A DNA stretch of 64,000 nucleotides from CAZYFH01 sp965249175 (lineage in GTDB: Bacteria > Acidobacteriota > Vicinamibacteria > Vicinamibacterales > UBA8438), in the NCBI GenBank assembly GCA_965249175.1, contig OZ252227.1:2170001-2234000 (forward strand), given 5' to 3'. Made by a program: the position numbers and the translations under genes. The notes under the pieces were generated by a model, which made no database searches, had not been told where the DNA came from, and saw nothing but the letters and a program-made list of their open reading frames with translations. Numbering within the stretch: the first letter of the stretch is position 1; the number at the start of each line of letters is the position of its first letter. Of this stretch, positions 15,170 to 24,080 are shown one piece after another.

Positions 15170-16610
15170 GGAACGGGCTTGACTCCCAGTGGCGGCGCAC
15201 CGGTGACGCTGGGCGATGCAGAGAACGTGTGGGGGGCGAACTGGGGCGCCGACAACCTGATTCTCTACGGCCAGGGCACGGCGGGCATCTGGCGGGTGCC
15301 GGGCACCGGCGGCACGCCGCAGGCGGTATCACGGTCGGGGAGGGCGAAGCGTCGCACGGGCCTCAGATGCTTCCCGGCGGGGAGTGGGTGTTGTTCACGT
15401 TCCGCCCGGCGGATGTCAACGCATGGGACGAGGCGCAGATCGTGATGCAATCGCTCGGGTCGGGGGAGCGGGTGGTGTTGATCGAGGGTGGGCGCGATGC
15501 GCGATACGTCGAGACAGGGCATCTCGTCTACGCTCTGAATGGGGTGCTGTTCGCCGTTGCAGTCGACCTTGACGCGCATCAGGTGCTGGGCGGGCCGGTG
15601 CCGCTGGTCGAAGGGGTTCGGCAGACGGGTGTGACTGGGGCGGCGCACTTCAGCATCGCGGACAACGGCACGCTTGTCTACGCGCCCGGCGATGACGCGA
15701 GAGCGCAAGCACGCACCCTGGTGTGGGTCAACCGCGAAGGACGAGAAGACCCCGTGAGGGCTCCGCCGGCGCCGTACGAGTCCCCAAGGGTGTCCCCTGA
15801 CGGGCGGTCTATCGTGGTGGAAGTGAGGAATCCCGAGCATAGCGACGTCACGGTCTACGACCTACAGCGGGACACGCCGACTCCGCTGACCTTTGACCCC
15901 GGCGCGGACCGAGTCCCAATCTGGAGTCAGGATGGTCAGAGTGTGCTGTTCGTCTCGGACCGAGATGGGCCGATACGCCTTTACGCAAAGGCGGCCGACG
16001 GCACCGGCCAGGCCGACCGGGTGACAACGAGCGGCGTCCCGCAATGGCCGGTCCATGGTCGGCCGACGGACAGATGATGATCGTCACGGATATTGGTCGA
16101 TGGGACCTGCAGACGATCTCGCTTGGGGCGGAGGACCGGGCCGACGGGTTGATCGAGTCAGAGTTCCTCGAGTTCAGTCCCGATGTCTCGCCCGACGGCC
16201 GCTGGCTGGCGTACGTGTCCAACGAATCGGGTCAGTTCGAGGTCTACGTTCGACCGTTCCCGAACGTGGAGGACGGCCTGTGGCAGATTTCGCGCGACAG
16301 CGGCGCTTCGCCGCTGTGGGCACCCACCGGTCAGGAGTTGTTCTTTCGGAGTTTCACTACCAAGGAGATGAGAGTGGTCGCTGTGGAGACCGAGCCCACC
16401 TTTAGCCACGGCAATCCCGAGGCGATGTTCCTCGCTCCATACCTCGCGGCGACGCCCGATCGACCACGTCAGTTCGATCTGTCCCCGGACGCCGAGCGGT
16501 TTCTCATGATCAAAGAGGGCGTATCCGAGGGCGAGACGGCAGCAGAGCCGCACATCGTTTTCGTCCAAGACTGGTTCGAGGAACTCAAAGCGCGGGTGCC
16601 GATCCCCTAA
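15170..16610 (+). pseudogene. WD40/TolB-like tail of the interrupted kinase, with two frame breaks
   Basis: The propeller resumes after the IS (SGGAPVTLGDAENVWGANWG, GTAGIWRVPGTGG). It changes frame near 15328 (to EGEASHGPQMLPGGEWVLFT) and again near 16050 (to WSADGQMMIVTDIG), ending with FVQDWFEELKARVP and TAA at 16610. Repeated motifs such as VSPDGR, WSQDGQSVLFVSDRDG and APTGQELFF are the propeller blades. Joined, they make the usual kinase tail that may sense periplasmic or membrane signals. As assembled the gene cannot give a full-length protein. Confidence 0.7.
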
Positions 16611-16620
16611 TCCAGGCCCC

Positions 16621-17388
16621 TCCAGCCCGGCACCACCCTCGGCCCCTACGAGATCCAAGCCCCCCTCGGTGCGGGTGGCATGGGGGAGGTCTATAAGGCC
16701 CGCGACACCCGCCTGGACCGCATCGTCGCCATCAAAGTCCTCCCCGAGCACGTCGCCGCTGGATCAGGCGCTCCAGATCGCCATCCAGATCGCGGATGCG
16801 CTCGACAAGGCGCACCGGCAGGGGATCGTCCACCGGGATCTGAAGCCGGGGAACATCATGCTGACCAAGGCGGGGGCGAAGCTCCTCGACTTCGGGTTGG
16901 CGAAGTTGCGAAAGACCGGCACGGTTGGCGCAAAGGGATTCTCAGCGGCGACGACCCAGAGCGTACCAATGACCGCGCGGGGCACGTTGCTCGGAACGCT
17001 GCCGTACATGGCGCCAGAGCAGGTGGAAGGCAAGGAGGCCGATGCGAGAACAGACGTCTTCGCATTGGCAGCGTGTTCTACGAGACGGTGACCGGGCATC
17101 GAGCGTTCGAAGGAGAGAGTCAGGCGAGCCTGATCGCGTCGATTCTCGATCACCGTCCCCCGCCGATCGCGACCTATCACCCATTAACGCCCTCTCTGGT
17201 CGCCAGACGGAGGCTTCATCGTATTCGCCGGCCAGTTTGTGGGCGGTCGGGCTCCTCTTCGTGCCGTGCGCTTGGACGGGTCCACGCTTGAGTTGCCCGA
17301 CATCGAAGTGTTCACGCAGGGCGAGCGCTTTCGGTTCCTGCGTCATCCTGATCGACCTCGCAGACCGGCCGGAGGCAGAGTAGCTTGA
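16621..17388 (+). pseudogene. second kinase/WD40 gene reduced by internal deletions
   Basis: The sequence begins with a kinase start region (LGPYEIQAPLGAGGMGEVYK, VAIKVLPEHVAA). It loses about 50 residues, resumes in another frame at LDQALQIAIQIADALDKAH with HRDLKPGN, LDFGLAKL and YMAPEQVEG, then shifts frame near 17060 to SVFYETVTGHRAFEGESQ. After PLTPSL it jumps to the extreme C-terminus of a propeller tail (DGGFIVFAGQFVGG... ELPDIEV) ending at 17386-17388. It is a kinase gene with two deletions and two frame changes. Confidence 0.7.
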
Positions 17389-17909
17389 GCAATGGCCGCT
17401 GAAGGAGACGGTCACGGTCTGTGACCAAGACGAGGACGCACAACTGACTTCTACGCTCCAACTGGTCCGACGAACTCCAGCGCCTCGTACCCACGCGCTG
17501 ACCCACCGGGTTCGAGGAGCTGACCCAGCGGGTGCCGCTCGACTGACTCCGGTCTGATCCGGTCCCGAGACAGACCCCGACCTCTTTCTCCCTACGCCCT
17601 GGTGTCGCGCCCTCGGGGCGGCTCGCAAAACTTGCAAACACTTGCAACGAATTCCGGGAAAGGGGACCGTGAGCGGTTGCAGGCGAGCCTCGACAGCGTC
17701 TCAGCCAGTTGAACGATCTCGATCCCGTCGTAGCATCAACCGACACAGAAAAACTCGTGTTCATCACAAGCGAGACGTACCGTGGCAACCTCGGCGGGCA
17801 CCTGGACGCGCGACACGGCGCTGCTGCTGGTGGCGCACGCGAACTCTGGAGTCGTGCGATCGGCTAGACTGTCGCTCGTCACGAAAGACGGCGAGTCTGG
17901 AGGAGCGAG
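17389..17909. other. gap between kinase relic and rpsR, with small relics
   Basis: No intact gene is seen. At 17648-17674 lies ACGAATTCCGGGAAAGGGGACC, similar to 40615-40645. Around 17745-17800 one frame reads KLVFITSETYRGNLGG, like the N-terminus of secreted lectin-type proteins such as the one at 37866, then loses the match; it may be a scrap of one. A TAGACT box (17865-17870) and a short inverted repeat (17866-17880 with 17887-17898) precede rpsR. Confidence 0.35.
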
Positions 17910-18179
17910 ATGGTCAGGGCCAAGGCGAAGGAGAAGCCACGGGGCGGCGGCGGGTTCAAGCGCGGCGGGTTTCGCAAGCCGAAGTTTTGCCGCTTCTGCA
18001 AAGACAAGATCGACTACATCGACTACAAAGACGTGCGGGTGATGATGATGTCGATTCCTGAGCGTGGGAAGATCGAGCCCCGCCGGCTCTCGGGGACCTG
18101 CGCCAAGCACCAGCGAAAGCTGACGACCGCGGTCAAGCGTGCGCGGCAGTTGGCGCTGATTCCGTATGTGACCGAGTAG
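17910..18179 (+). CDS. rpsR: 30S ribosomal protein S18
   Basis: The 89-residue product is a clear S18: a basic Gly-rich start, the CRFCK knuckle (residues 28-32), IDYKDV, SIPERGKIEPRR and the signature TCAKHQRKLTTAVKRARQLALIP. Both Cys of the first knuckle and the later Cys/His are present, i.e. the zinc-binding (C+) form. S18 binds S6 and 16S rRNA in the platform of the small subunit. Normally it lies between rpsF and rplI; here neither is near, and the neighbours are a kinase relic and a Sel1 protein. GGAGGAGC precedes the ATG. It is probably a second paralog or a displaced gene. Confidence 0.92.
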   Translation: MVRAKAKEKPRGGGGFKRGGFRKPKFCRFCKDKIDYIDYKDVRVMMMSIPERGKIEPRRLSGTCAKHQRKLTTAVKRARQLALIPYVTE

Positions 18180-18354
18180 CCACAACACCTCTGCGCCGCG
18201 CCGTCCCTGTGCGTCAGGAGAGTGAAGTTCGCTTCGGCACCAGTGGCAAGGATTCCGGGACAGTCGGCGCTGGCTATTGAACAGCGATGGCGGCAAGATC
18301 CGAGGAATCGTCACGCCTGTTCCTCGTCAACGTGACGGTGCCGCGCAGAGGGCT

Positions 18355-18771
18355 ATGACCGATCGCCGCGCACGCGATCTCGCGGTGGTCGCCGTCGTCA
18401 TCCTCGGTGCTGCTGCGCTCAGTGCGCCGATCCGAGCGCATCAAGAACCGACATCGGACGAGATCGCGAATCTGCGCGTACGAGCGGAGCAAGGCGACGC
18501 CGAGGCACAAAGCTCTTTGGGGCGCCTTCATAGCGACGGCAGCGGCGTCCCGAGAAGCGACGCCGAGGCGGTGCGCTGGTATCGCCTCGCGGCCAACCAA
18601 GGGTACGCCCCCTCGCTGTACAACCTCGGGGTCATGTACGAAAATGGGCGAGGTGTCCCCCAGGGCTATGTGGAGGCCCACATGTGGTTCAACGTTGGCG
18701 CTGCGCAGCAGGTCCGCACTGAGGATCGTGACGCGTATATAGGGCCCGCGACAGTGTTGCAGCGCGAATGA
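18355..18771 (+). pseudogene. secreted Sel1-repeat protein with a frameshifted C-terminus
   Basis: From ATG 18355 the product begins with a signal-like segment (LAVVAVVILGAAALSAPIRA), then Sel1 repeats (RAEQGDAEAQSSLGRLHSDG, AVRWYRLAANQGYAPSLYNLG, EAHMWFNVGA). Sel1 proteins act as solenoid scaffolds. The frame stops at 18769-18771. One base back, another frame continues with NQIAEAERLARDWKP to TAG 18836, which is the expected C-terminal helix of this family. A single-base change near 18766 has thus removed about 20 residues. The repeat part could still fold. Confidence 0.65.
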
Positions 18772-19029
18772 CCACGAACCAGATCGCCGAAGCGGAACGC
18801 CTTGCTCGGGACTGGAAGCCAACGCTCGAACCCTAGCCTAGAATGGCGGTGTCGCTGCGGACGACCCGATAGACAGACCGATGGCACTCATCGAGAGGTC
18901 CGACGACACGCAGGCGCTCAGGGTGCCGTCCGCGCTATCCACGACGCGCGTACGTTGGTGGTTGGGCGTGGCGAAGGAGGATTGCACTCGCCATCCCACG
19001 CGCCCAACGCGGAGTAAGACGCCCATCCG

Positions 19030-19713
19030 ATGAGACCACATCGCACGGGCGGCCTGCTGGCGCTGGCGCTGATCGCCTCACTGACGGCTGGATATGCGGC
19101 ACAAACGAGCCCTCTCGGCGGCGAGCGCCCAACCGAGTTGGCCGATCCGCGGAATGCCGGGTGGTTCTACCGGCCGGGCAGGATCGATAGCGAGAAGCCT
19201 GAAGCACTCCTCGATCTCCTCGGAATCGAAGAGGGCGATGTCGTAGCGGACGTCGGTGCAGGCGTCGGCTTTTTCTCCCTGCGCGCCGCCGAGCGGGTCG
19301 GACGCACTGGCAAGGTGCTCGCGGTCGACGTCCAGCCCGAGATGATCGACGGTCTACGAATGATGATGGAGAGATTCGGACACGAGAACATCGAGCCGAT
19401 CCTTGGCAACGTCGACGATCCAAAGCTCCCCGCCGATAGCGTCGATCACGTCCTGATGGTCATGGCGTATCACGAGTTTTCGCATCCGGTTGAAATGATG
19501 CGTCACGTGCGCGACGCGATGAAGCGCGATGGGCAGATCGTGGTCGTCGAGTACAAAGCCGAGACCCCCGAGTCGCGAGTCCAACCTCTCCACAAAATGA
19601 GCGAGGCGGAGATCCTGCACGACATGCGGATGCTGGGTTTCAGACGAGTCAGCGCGATCGACATTGTTCCGAGCCAACACGTCTTTGTCTTTAGGAAAAC
19701 AGAGGACAACTAA
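19030..19713 (+). CDS. exported class I SAM-dependent methyltransferase
   Basis: The product has 227 residues. It starts with an apparent signal sequence (LLALALIASLTAGYAAQ) and continues with a Rossmann-type methyltransferase: GDVVADVGAGVGFFSLRAAE (SAM loop), VLAVDVQPEM (acidic residue after strand 2), an ILGNVDDPKLP strand 4 region and VDHVLMVMAYHEF. The closest type is the UbiE/Methyltransf_11 group. An exported SAM enzyme is odd because SAM is cytoplasmic, but signal-bearing relatives occur in Acidobacteria and Proteobacteria. The next gene follows after 22 bases. A TAGAAT box lies at about 18838. Confidence 0.75.
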   Translation: MRPHRTGGLLALALIASLTAGYAAQTSPLGGERPTELADPRNAGWFYRPGRIDSEKPEALLDLLGIEEGDVVADVGAGVGFFSLRAAERVGRTGKVLAVDVQPEMIDGLRMMMERFGHENIEPILGNVDDPKLPADSVDHVLMVMAYHEFSHPVEMMRHVRDAMKRDGQIVVVEYKAETPESRVQPLHKMSEAEILHDMRMLGFRRVSAIDIVPSQHVFVFRKTEDN

Positions 19714-19735
19714 CTCGGCGTCTCAGGAGGGATCT

Positions 19736-20047
19736 ATGCTCAGGGTGTTGCCACTCGTGATCGCGGTGTTGGTGCTGGCCGTGCCGGCGACGGCGCAGGA
19801 TGCCGAAGTCGGAATGGAATACGAGATCACGATCGAGACCGAACAAGACAATCAATACACTGGCCCGTTCGGCCAGGCGACGATTGGATCGGTCGTCGTC
19901 AACGTGCCCAATGCAGAAGTAGGAGAGACGTATAACGTCAGGATTACCGCCGTCCGGAGGAACCAATACACCGAACAGCGGCAAGCGTCCTGCGAGTTTG
20001 AGCAGGTTGACGGAGACAGAAAGGGCATGTGCATCGGCGCTCCTTGA
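19736..20047 (+). CDS. secreted small protein with a TRAM-like OB domain
   Basis: ATG 19736 with AGGAGG seven bases upstream. After a signal peptide (LPLVIAVLVLAVPATAQ) the mature 83 residues read VGMEYEITIE, then GQATIGSVVVNVPNAEVGETYNVRITAVRRN and QASCEF. This strand order (VGxxYxVxI ... VxVPxAxxGExxxVxI) is that of a TRAM domain, usually an RNA-binding OB fold in tRNA-modifying enzymes and archaeal proteins. Here it is exported. Two Cys could form a disulfide. Function unknown; it may form an operon with the methyltransferase before it. Confidence 0.6.
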   Translation: MLRVLPLVIAVLVLAVPATAQDAEVGMEYEITIETEQDNQYTGPFGQATIGSVVVNVPNAEVGETYNVRITAVRRNQYTEQRQASCEFEQVDGDRKGMCIGAP

Positions 20048-20176
20048 GGATGTACTCGGCTCGGCTCGTCGGTCACCTGTCACTCGCAGAAGGGGAGTTC
20101 ACTCCGGAGAGAATCGCACCGCACGCCTTGGGTTGAGAACGGCCATCAATCGGATTGAACTGACCCTACACGTGGG

Positions 20177-22048
20177 ATGATGCCCAACACGTACGACATC
20201 GAGCTTGGTCTGGACCAGGCGATCACGAGGCGCGACTTCATCTACGGGTCGTCGCTCTTGCTCGGCGCGCTTGCCGGTTGCAGCGGTGAGGAGGATCGTC
20301 CAACTCGCGAGTACTCGTTCGATGTCGGTGACGACTGGTACGGGCCCGGCGGCACCGGCGACTATGCGGCATCGCATGGCAACACGCCGGCCCTTGTCCG
20401 TACCGCGCATGACATTCGCGCCGGGCGATTCAATTCAGCAACGGTGCCAGATTCTGACGGAGCCTACGATCTTGTCGTCGTCGGCGGCGGATTTGCTGGC
20501 TTAGCGGCGGTACATCATTTCCATCGCCTGAATCCATCCGGCCACGCGCTCCTCATCGACAACCATCCGATATTTGGCGGTGAGGCGAAGCGCAATGACT
20601 TCGAGGTGAACGGCGTACAGCTGTCCGGCCCGCAAGGGTCGAACGACTTCGCAATCCAGGCCGCGACCGGTAACCCGGACGACTATTTCACCGCGTTGGG
20701 CCTGCCAAGAGAATACGAGTTTGCCGAACCGGGCGGCGATGCTGCTGGTATGCGTATACCGTTCGATAACTACGACTACCTGCACTGGCACCACGACAGT
20801 TTCGACGTCGGTCATTTCTCTCGAGAAGGGGCGTTGCCCTGGGTGAAGGACATATGGAACAAGGGTCTTTCATCCACGCCCTGGGACATCACTGTGCAAC
20901 GGGCATTCCAGCGACTGCGGCAGACGGAGGTGTCGCCACCCGAGGGGCAGGACATCGATCGCTGGCTCGATTCGATGACGCTCCAAACCTACTACGAAGA
21001 TGTGCTGGGATTGCCGCCTGAGGTGGCAGCGTACTACGACCCGATCATGGCCAGCCTCATCGGTCTCGGATGCGATGCGATTGCCGCCTATTGGGGACGG
21101 TACTTTGCCTTCCCGGGCTTCGCCAGGCCCGGCGACCACGATGCCGAACCCCTACTGAGTTTCCCCGGCGGTAATGCGGCGCTGGCGCGACATTTCGTAA
21201 AGAAGTTCAATCCGGATGCCATCGACGGATCGTCGTTCGAAGATATTCTTTTTGGCCGGATAGCTTTCGACGAACTCGACCGGGACGGAAAACCGGTGCG
21301 GGTGCGGTTGAATTCAACGGCGGTCAATGTGCAAGAAGACGGCAATGAAGTCAATGTCGTCTACGAGATAGACGGCGAACTGCGACGCGTAACTGCCAGG
21401 GCCGTCGTCATGGCAGCTGGCGGCTGGGTCAACAAGCATGTCATTCGCGATTTGCCAGGATCCTATCACCGGGCTTACGAATCATTCATACATTCCCCGG
21501 TGCTGGTCGCCAACGTTGCGTTGACGAACTGGCGCTTTCTCGAACGATTGGGTATCGCGGCGGCAATCTGGTCTGGCGGATTCGGTTTTACCTGCAGTAT
21601 CCGCCGGCCGATGGTTGTCGGCGGCACGTCACCGCCATTGCATCCTGATGAACCGGTCGTCCTGACGTTCTATGCACCCATGTACAAACCAGGCCTGCCG
21701 GCTAAGCAGCAAGGTATTGCGGCACGCGGAGAAATGTTGGGCACATCGTTTACGGATTACGAACGCCAGATTCGCGAACAACTGGTGGCCATGTTTGAGC
21801 CGGCCGGATTCAATCCCGTCACGGACATCGCCGGAATTATCCTCAATCGTTGGGGGCATGCCTATGTCAATCCGGGTCCGGGGTTTATCACTGGCACGAA
21901 CGGCGAGACGCCGCCGCCGGATGTGCTGCGCGAACCGTTCGGCCGTATAGCGATCGGACACTCAGAGCTGCGCGGCCACCAGTACTGGAGCGGCGCGGCT
22001 GGCGAGGGCCGGCGTGCGGTCGAATCGCTTCTCGATATGTATCTCTGA
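20177..22048 (+). CDS. TAT-exported flavin oxidoreductase, spermidine-dehydrogenase-like
   Basis: The product has 623 residues. A twin-arginine signal (TRRDF at 18-22, then SSLLLGALAGC) suggests export with bound cofactor, possibly as a lipoprotein. YDLVVVGGGFAGLAAVHHFH (GGGFAG at 103-108) binds FAD. Segments such as FGGEAKRNDFEVNGVQL, FPGGNAALARHFV and the C-terminal GRIAIGHSELRGHQYWSGAAGEGRRA fit the SpdH-type family, which oxidises polyamines in the periplasm. By eye its base composition is less GC-rich than its neighbours, so recent transfer is possible. It stands alone. Confidence 0.75.
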   Translation: MMPNTYDIELGLDQAITRRDFIYGSSLLLGALAGCSGEEDRPTREYSFDVGDDWYGPGGTGDYAASHGNTPALVRTAHDIRAGRFNSATVPDSDGAYDLVVVGGGFAGLAAVHHFHRLNPSGHALLIDNHPIFGGEAKRNDFEVNGVQLSGPQGSNDFAIQAATGNPDDYFTALGLPREYEFAEPGGDAAGMRIPFDNYDYLHWHHDSFDVGHFSREGALPWVKDIWNKGLSSTPWDITVQRAFQRLRQTEVSPPEGQDIDRWLDSMTLQTYYEDVLGLPPEVAAYYDPIMASLIGLGCDAIAAYWGRYFAFPGFARPGDHDAEPLLSFPGGNAALARHFVKKFNPDAIDGSSFEDILFGRIAFDELDRDGKPVRVRLNSTAVNVQEDGNEVNVVYEIDGELRRVTARAVVMAAGGWVNKHVIRDLPGSYHRAYESFIHSPVLVANVALTNWRFLERLGIAAAIWSGGFGFTCSIRRPMVVGGTSPPLHPDEPVVLTFYAPMYKPGLPAKQQGIAARGEMLGTSFTDYERQIREQLVAMFEPAGFNPVTDIAGIILNRWGHAYVNPGPGFITGTNGETPPPDVLREPFGRIAIGHSELRGHQYWSGAAGEGRRAVESLLDMYL

Positions 22049-22088
22049 GAAGCCACGATGGATGAATCTGCGCGAAAGGAGTGGATCG

Positions 22089-23945
22089 TCAAGGCGCCCG
22101 GTAGACGATCTCGCCGCCGACGATCGTGTAGACGACCTCCGTGGTCGGGATTTCGTTCTCGGGGATCGTCAGGATGTTCTTCGAGAGGACCGTGATGTCG
22201 GCCAGTTTGCCGGGAGTGATCGAGCCCTTGATGTCCTCTTCGAATGCCGCGTAGGCGGCGTTCAAGGTGTAGGTCTTGAGCGCCTGCAGCCGGTCGAGAC
22301 GCTGATCGGGGTAGAAGACGGCACCGTCGCTCAACCGCCGCGAGACAGTCGCGTAGTAGCTGACGACTGGGTTGACATCCTCGACTGGCGCGTCTGTGCC
22401 GTTCGACACGACGGCCCCAGACCGCAATAGCGACTGCCAGGCGTAGGCCCCTTCCTCGGACCGGGCGTCACCCAGCCGGTCGCGGACCCAGGTGCCGTCG
22501 GAGGTCGCGTGCACCCCCTGCATCGAGGCGACGACGCCGAGCGCCTCGAAGCGCGGGATGTCGTCGGGATGGAGATGCTGCGCGTGCTCGATCCGCCAGC
22601 GCCGGTCGTCATCGGTGCCGGCCGCAGCAAACGCCCGCTCGTAGAGATCGAGCGTCTCGCGGTTGCCGCGGTCGCCGATGGCGTGCACGCACAGCTGGTA
22701 ATCGTGCTCCATCGCCAGCCGTGCCGTCTCTGCCAGCTCGTCGAGCGGCGTCGTGTTTAGCCCGCGGCTCCCCGGCAGGTCGATGTACGGCTCGAGCAGC
22801 CACGCGCCGTGCGAGCCGAGCGCGCCGTCGATCGCCCGTTTGACGGCCCGCACGGTGAGCCGATCGTCGCCGTAGCCGACCATCCGATAGTTGGCGAGGC
22901 GCTCGGCGAGCCGCACATTCGGCTCGCGAACCATCACCCACAACCGGACGCCGAGCGTGCCGTCGTCGACCATCTGCGTGAAGAGATCGATCACCTCGAA
23001 CGACGAGCCGGCATCTTGGAAGCTGGTGATCCCCTTCGAGAGCACCTCCTGGACGGCGAGCTCCGCCTGACGCCGGGGATCGGGAGGTATCGCGGCGCGG
23101 CGGGCGGCATCGAGCAGGGCCGACGCCGTCTCGCGAAAGGCACCGATCGGATTCCCGTCTGCGTCTCGGACGATCTCGCCGCCCGGCGGGTCGGGCGTGT
23201 CGCGGGTGATTCCGGCCATCTCCATCGCCCGGGCGTTCGCAAACGTCGCGTGGCCGCTGGCGTGGTGCAGCACGACCGGGTTGTCCGGTGACACGGCGCT
23301 CAGCGCCGTGTGGAGCGGCAGTCCCTCGACGTTCGGCGCAGGCGCCGGTTCCCACTTGTCCTGGTGCCAGCCCCGCCCCCGGATGAGCTCGCCCGGCTTG
23401 GCCTTTGAGACGGCGTCGGCGACCACCGACACGATGTCGTGGAACGACTCGGCGTCCATCAAGTCGAGCTGCAGCTTGGCGTCCCCGACGGCGAGGAAGT
23501 GTCCGTGGCCTTCGATGAAGCCGGGGATTGCGAGATGCCCCTCGAGATCGACGACCCGGGTCTCGGCGCCAACGTGGCGATTAATCTCCGAATCGCGCCC
23601 GACAGCCACAATCCGATCGCCCCTAATGGCGACCGCCTCGGCCTGCGGCTCCACATCGTCCACCGTGACGATCGTGCCGTTCACGAGGACGAGGTCGACC
23701 GGTTCGATGGACGGCCGACACGCGGCCGCCGCAAAACAGGTGAGAGCCGTGAGAACGACTAGCAGCCCGTGGTGAAAGTCGCGCGTTGCACCGAGACCGT
23801 CGAGGCGCCCACCTCGCAAGGTGCGAGGAGGGAGAATACCGGGAGTATTTGACCGATGAGCGCCGCCGCGAGGTGGGATGCATCGGCGGTCGAATGCAGC
23901 GGGACTTTCGCCACGGGCTGCTAGCGGCCAGCGGTTTGATCGCAC
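22089..23945 (-). CDS. YtcJ-type amidohydrolase lipoprotein
   Basis: The metal-dependent hydrolase core is clear: DLVLVNGTIVTVDD, LAIPGFIEGHGHFL (HxH), a long barrel with RGRGWHQDKWE, CVHAIGDRGN, RIEHAQHLHPDD and SNGTDAPVEDVNP, and the C-terminal GKLADITVLSKNIL. This is Amidohydro_3/YtcJ. The N-terminal region has a lipobox-like FAAAAC after a hydrophobic stretch, so the mature enzyme is probably membrane-anchored outside the cytoplasm. No ATG/GTG lies close before this signal; the frame runs up to ATG 23945, giving an unusually long N-terminus. A 10-base inverted repeat (CCCACCTCGC / GCGAGGTGGG, about 23808-23876) lies in it. The true start is uncertain. Confidence 0.8.
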   Translation of the reverse strand: MRSNRWPLAARGESPAAFDRRCIPPRGGAHRSNTPGILPPRTLRGGRLDGLGATRDFHHGLLVVLTALTCFAAAACRPSIEPVDLVLVNGTIVTVDDVEPQAEAVAIRGDRIVAVGRDSEINRHVGAETRVVDLEGHLAIPGFIEGHGHFLAVGDAKLQLDLMDAESFHDIVSVVADAVSKAKPGELIRGRGWHQDKWEPAPAPNVEGLPLHTALSAVSPDNPVVLHHASGHATFANARAMEMAGITRDTPDPPGGEIVRDADGNPIGAFRETASALLDAARRAAIPPDPRRQAELAVQEVLSKGITSFQDAGSSFEVIDLFTQMVDDGTLGVRLWVMVREPNVRLAERLANYRMVGYGDDRLTVRAVKRAIDGALGSHGAWLLEPYIDLPGSRGLNTTPLDELAETARLAMEHDYQLCVHAIGDRGNRETLDLYERAFAAAGTDDDRRWRIEHAQHLHPDDIPRFEALGVVASMQGVHATSDGTWVRDRLGDARSEEGAYAWQSLLRSGAVVSNGTDAPVEDVNPVVSYYATVSRRLSDGAVFYPDQRLDRLQALKTYTLNAAYAAFEEDIKGSITPGKLADITVLSKNILTIPENEIPTTEVVYTIVGGEIVYRAP

Positions 23946-24080
23946 CAGGCCGATCTTAGCAGCCTGCTAGTCCCTGGCTGGATCGCGTGCCAGTCCGACG
24001 AGTTACGGCAGTTCGAGGTTGGCGGCGCTACAATCGGCCTGATCCGCGGATAGTTCAGCACAGTCAGTAGGGAGCACGTC

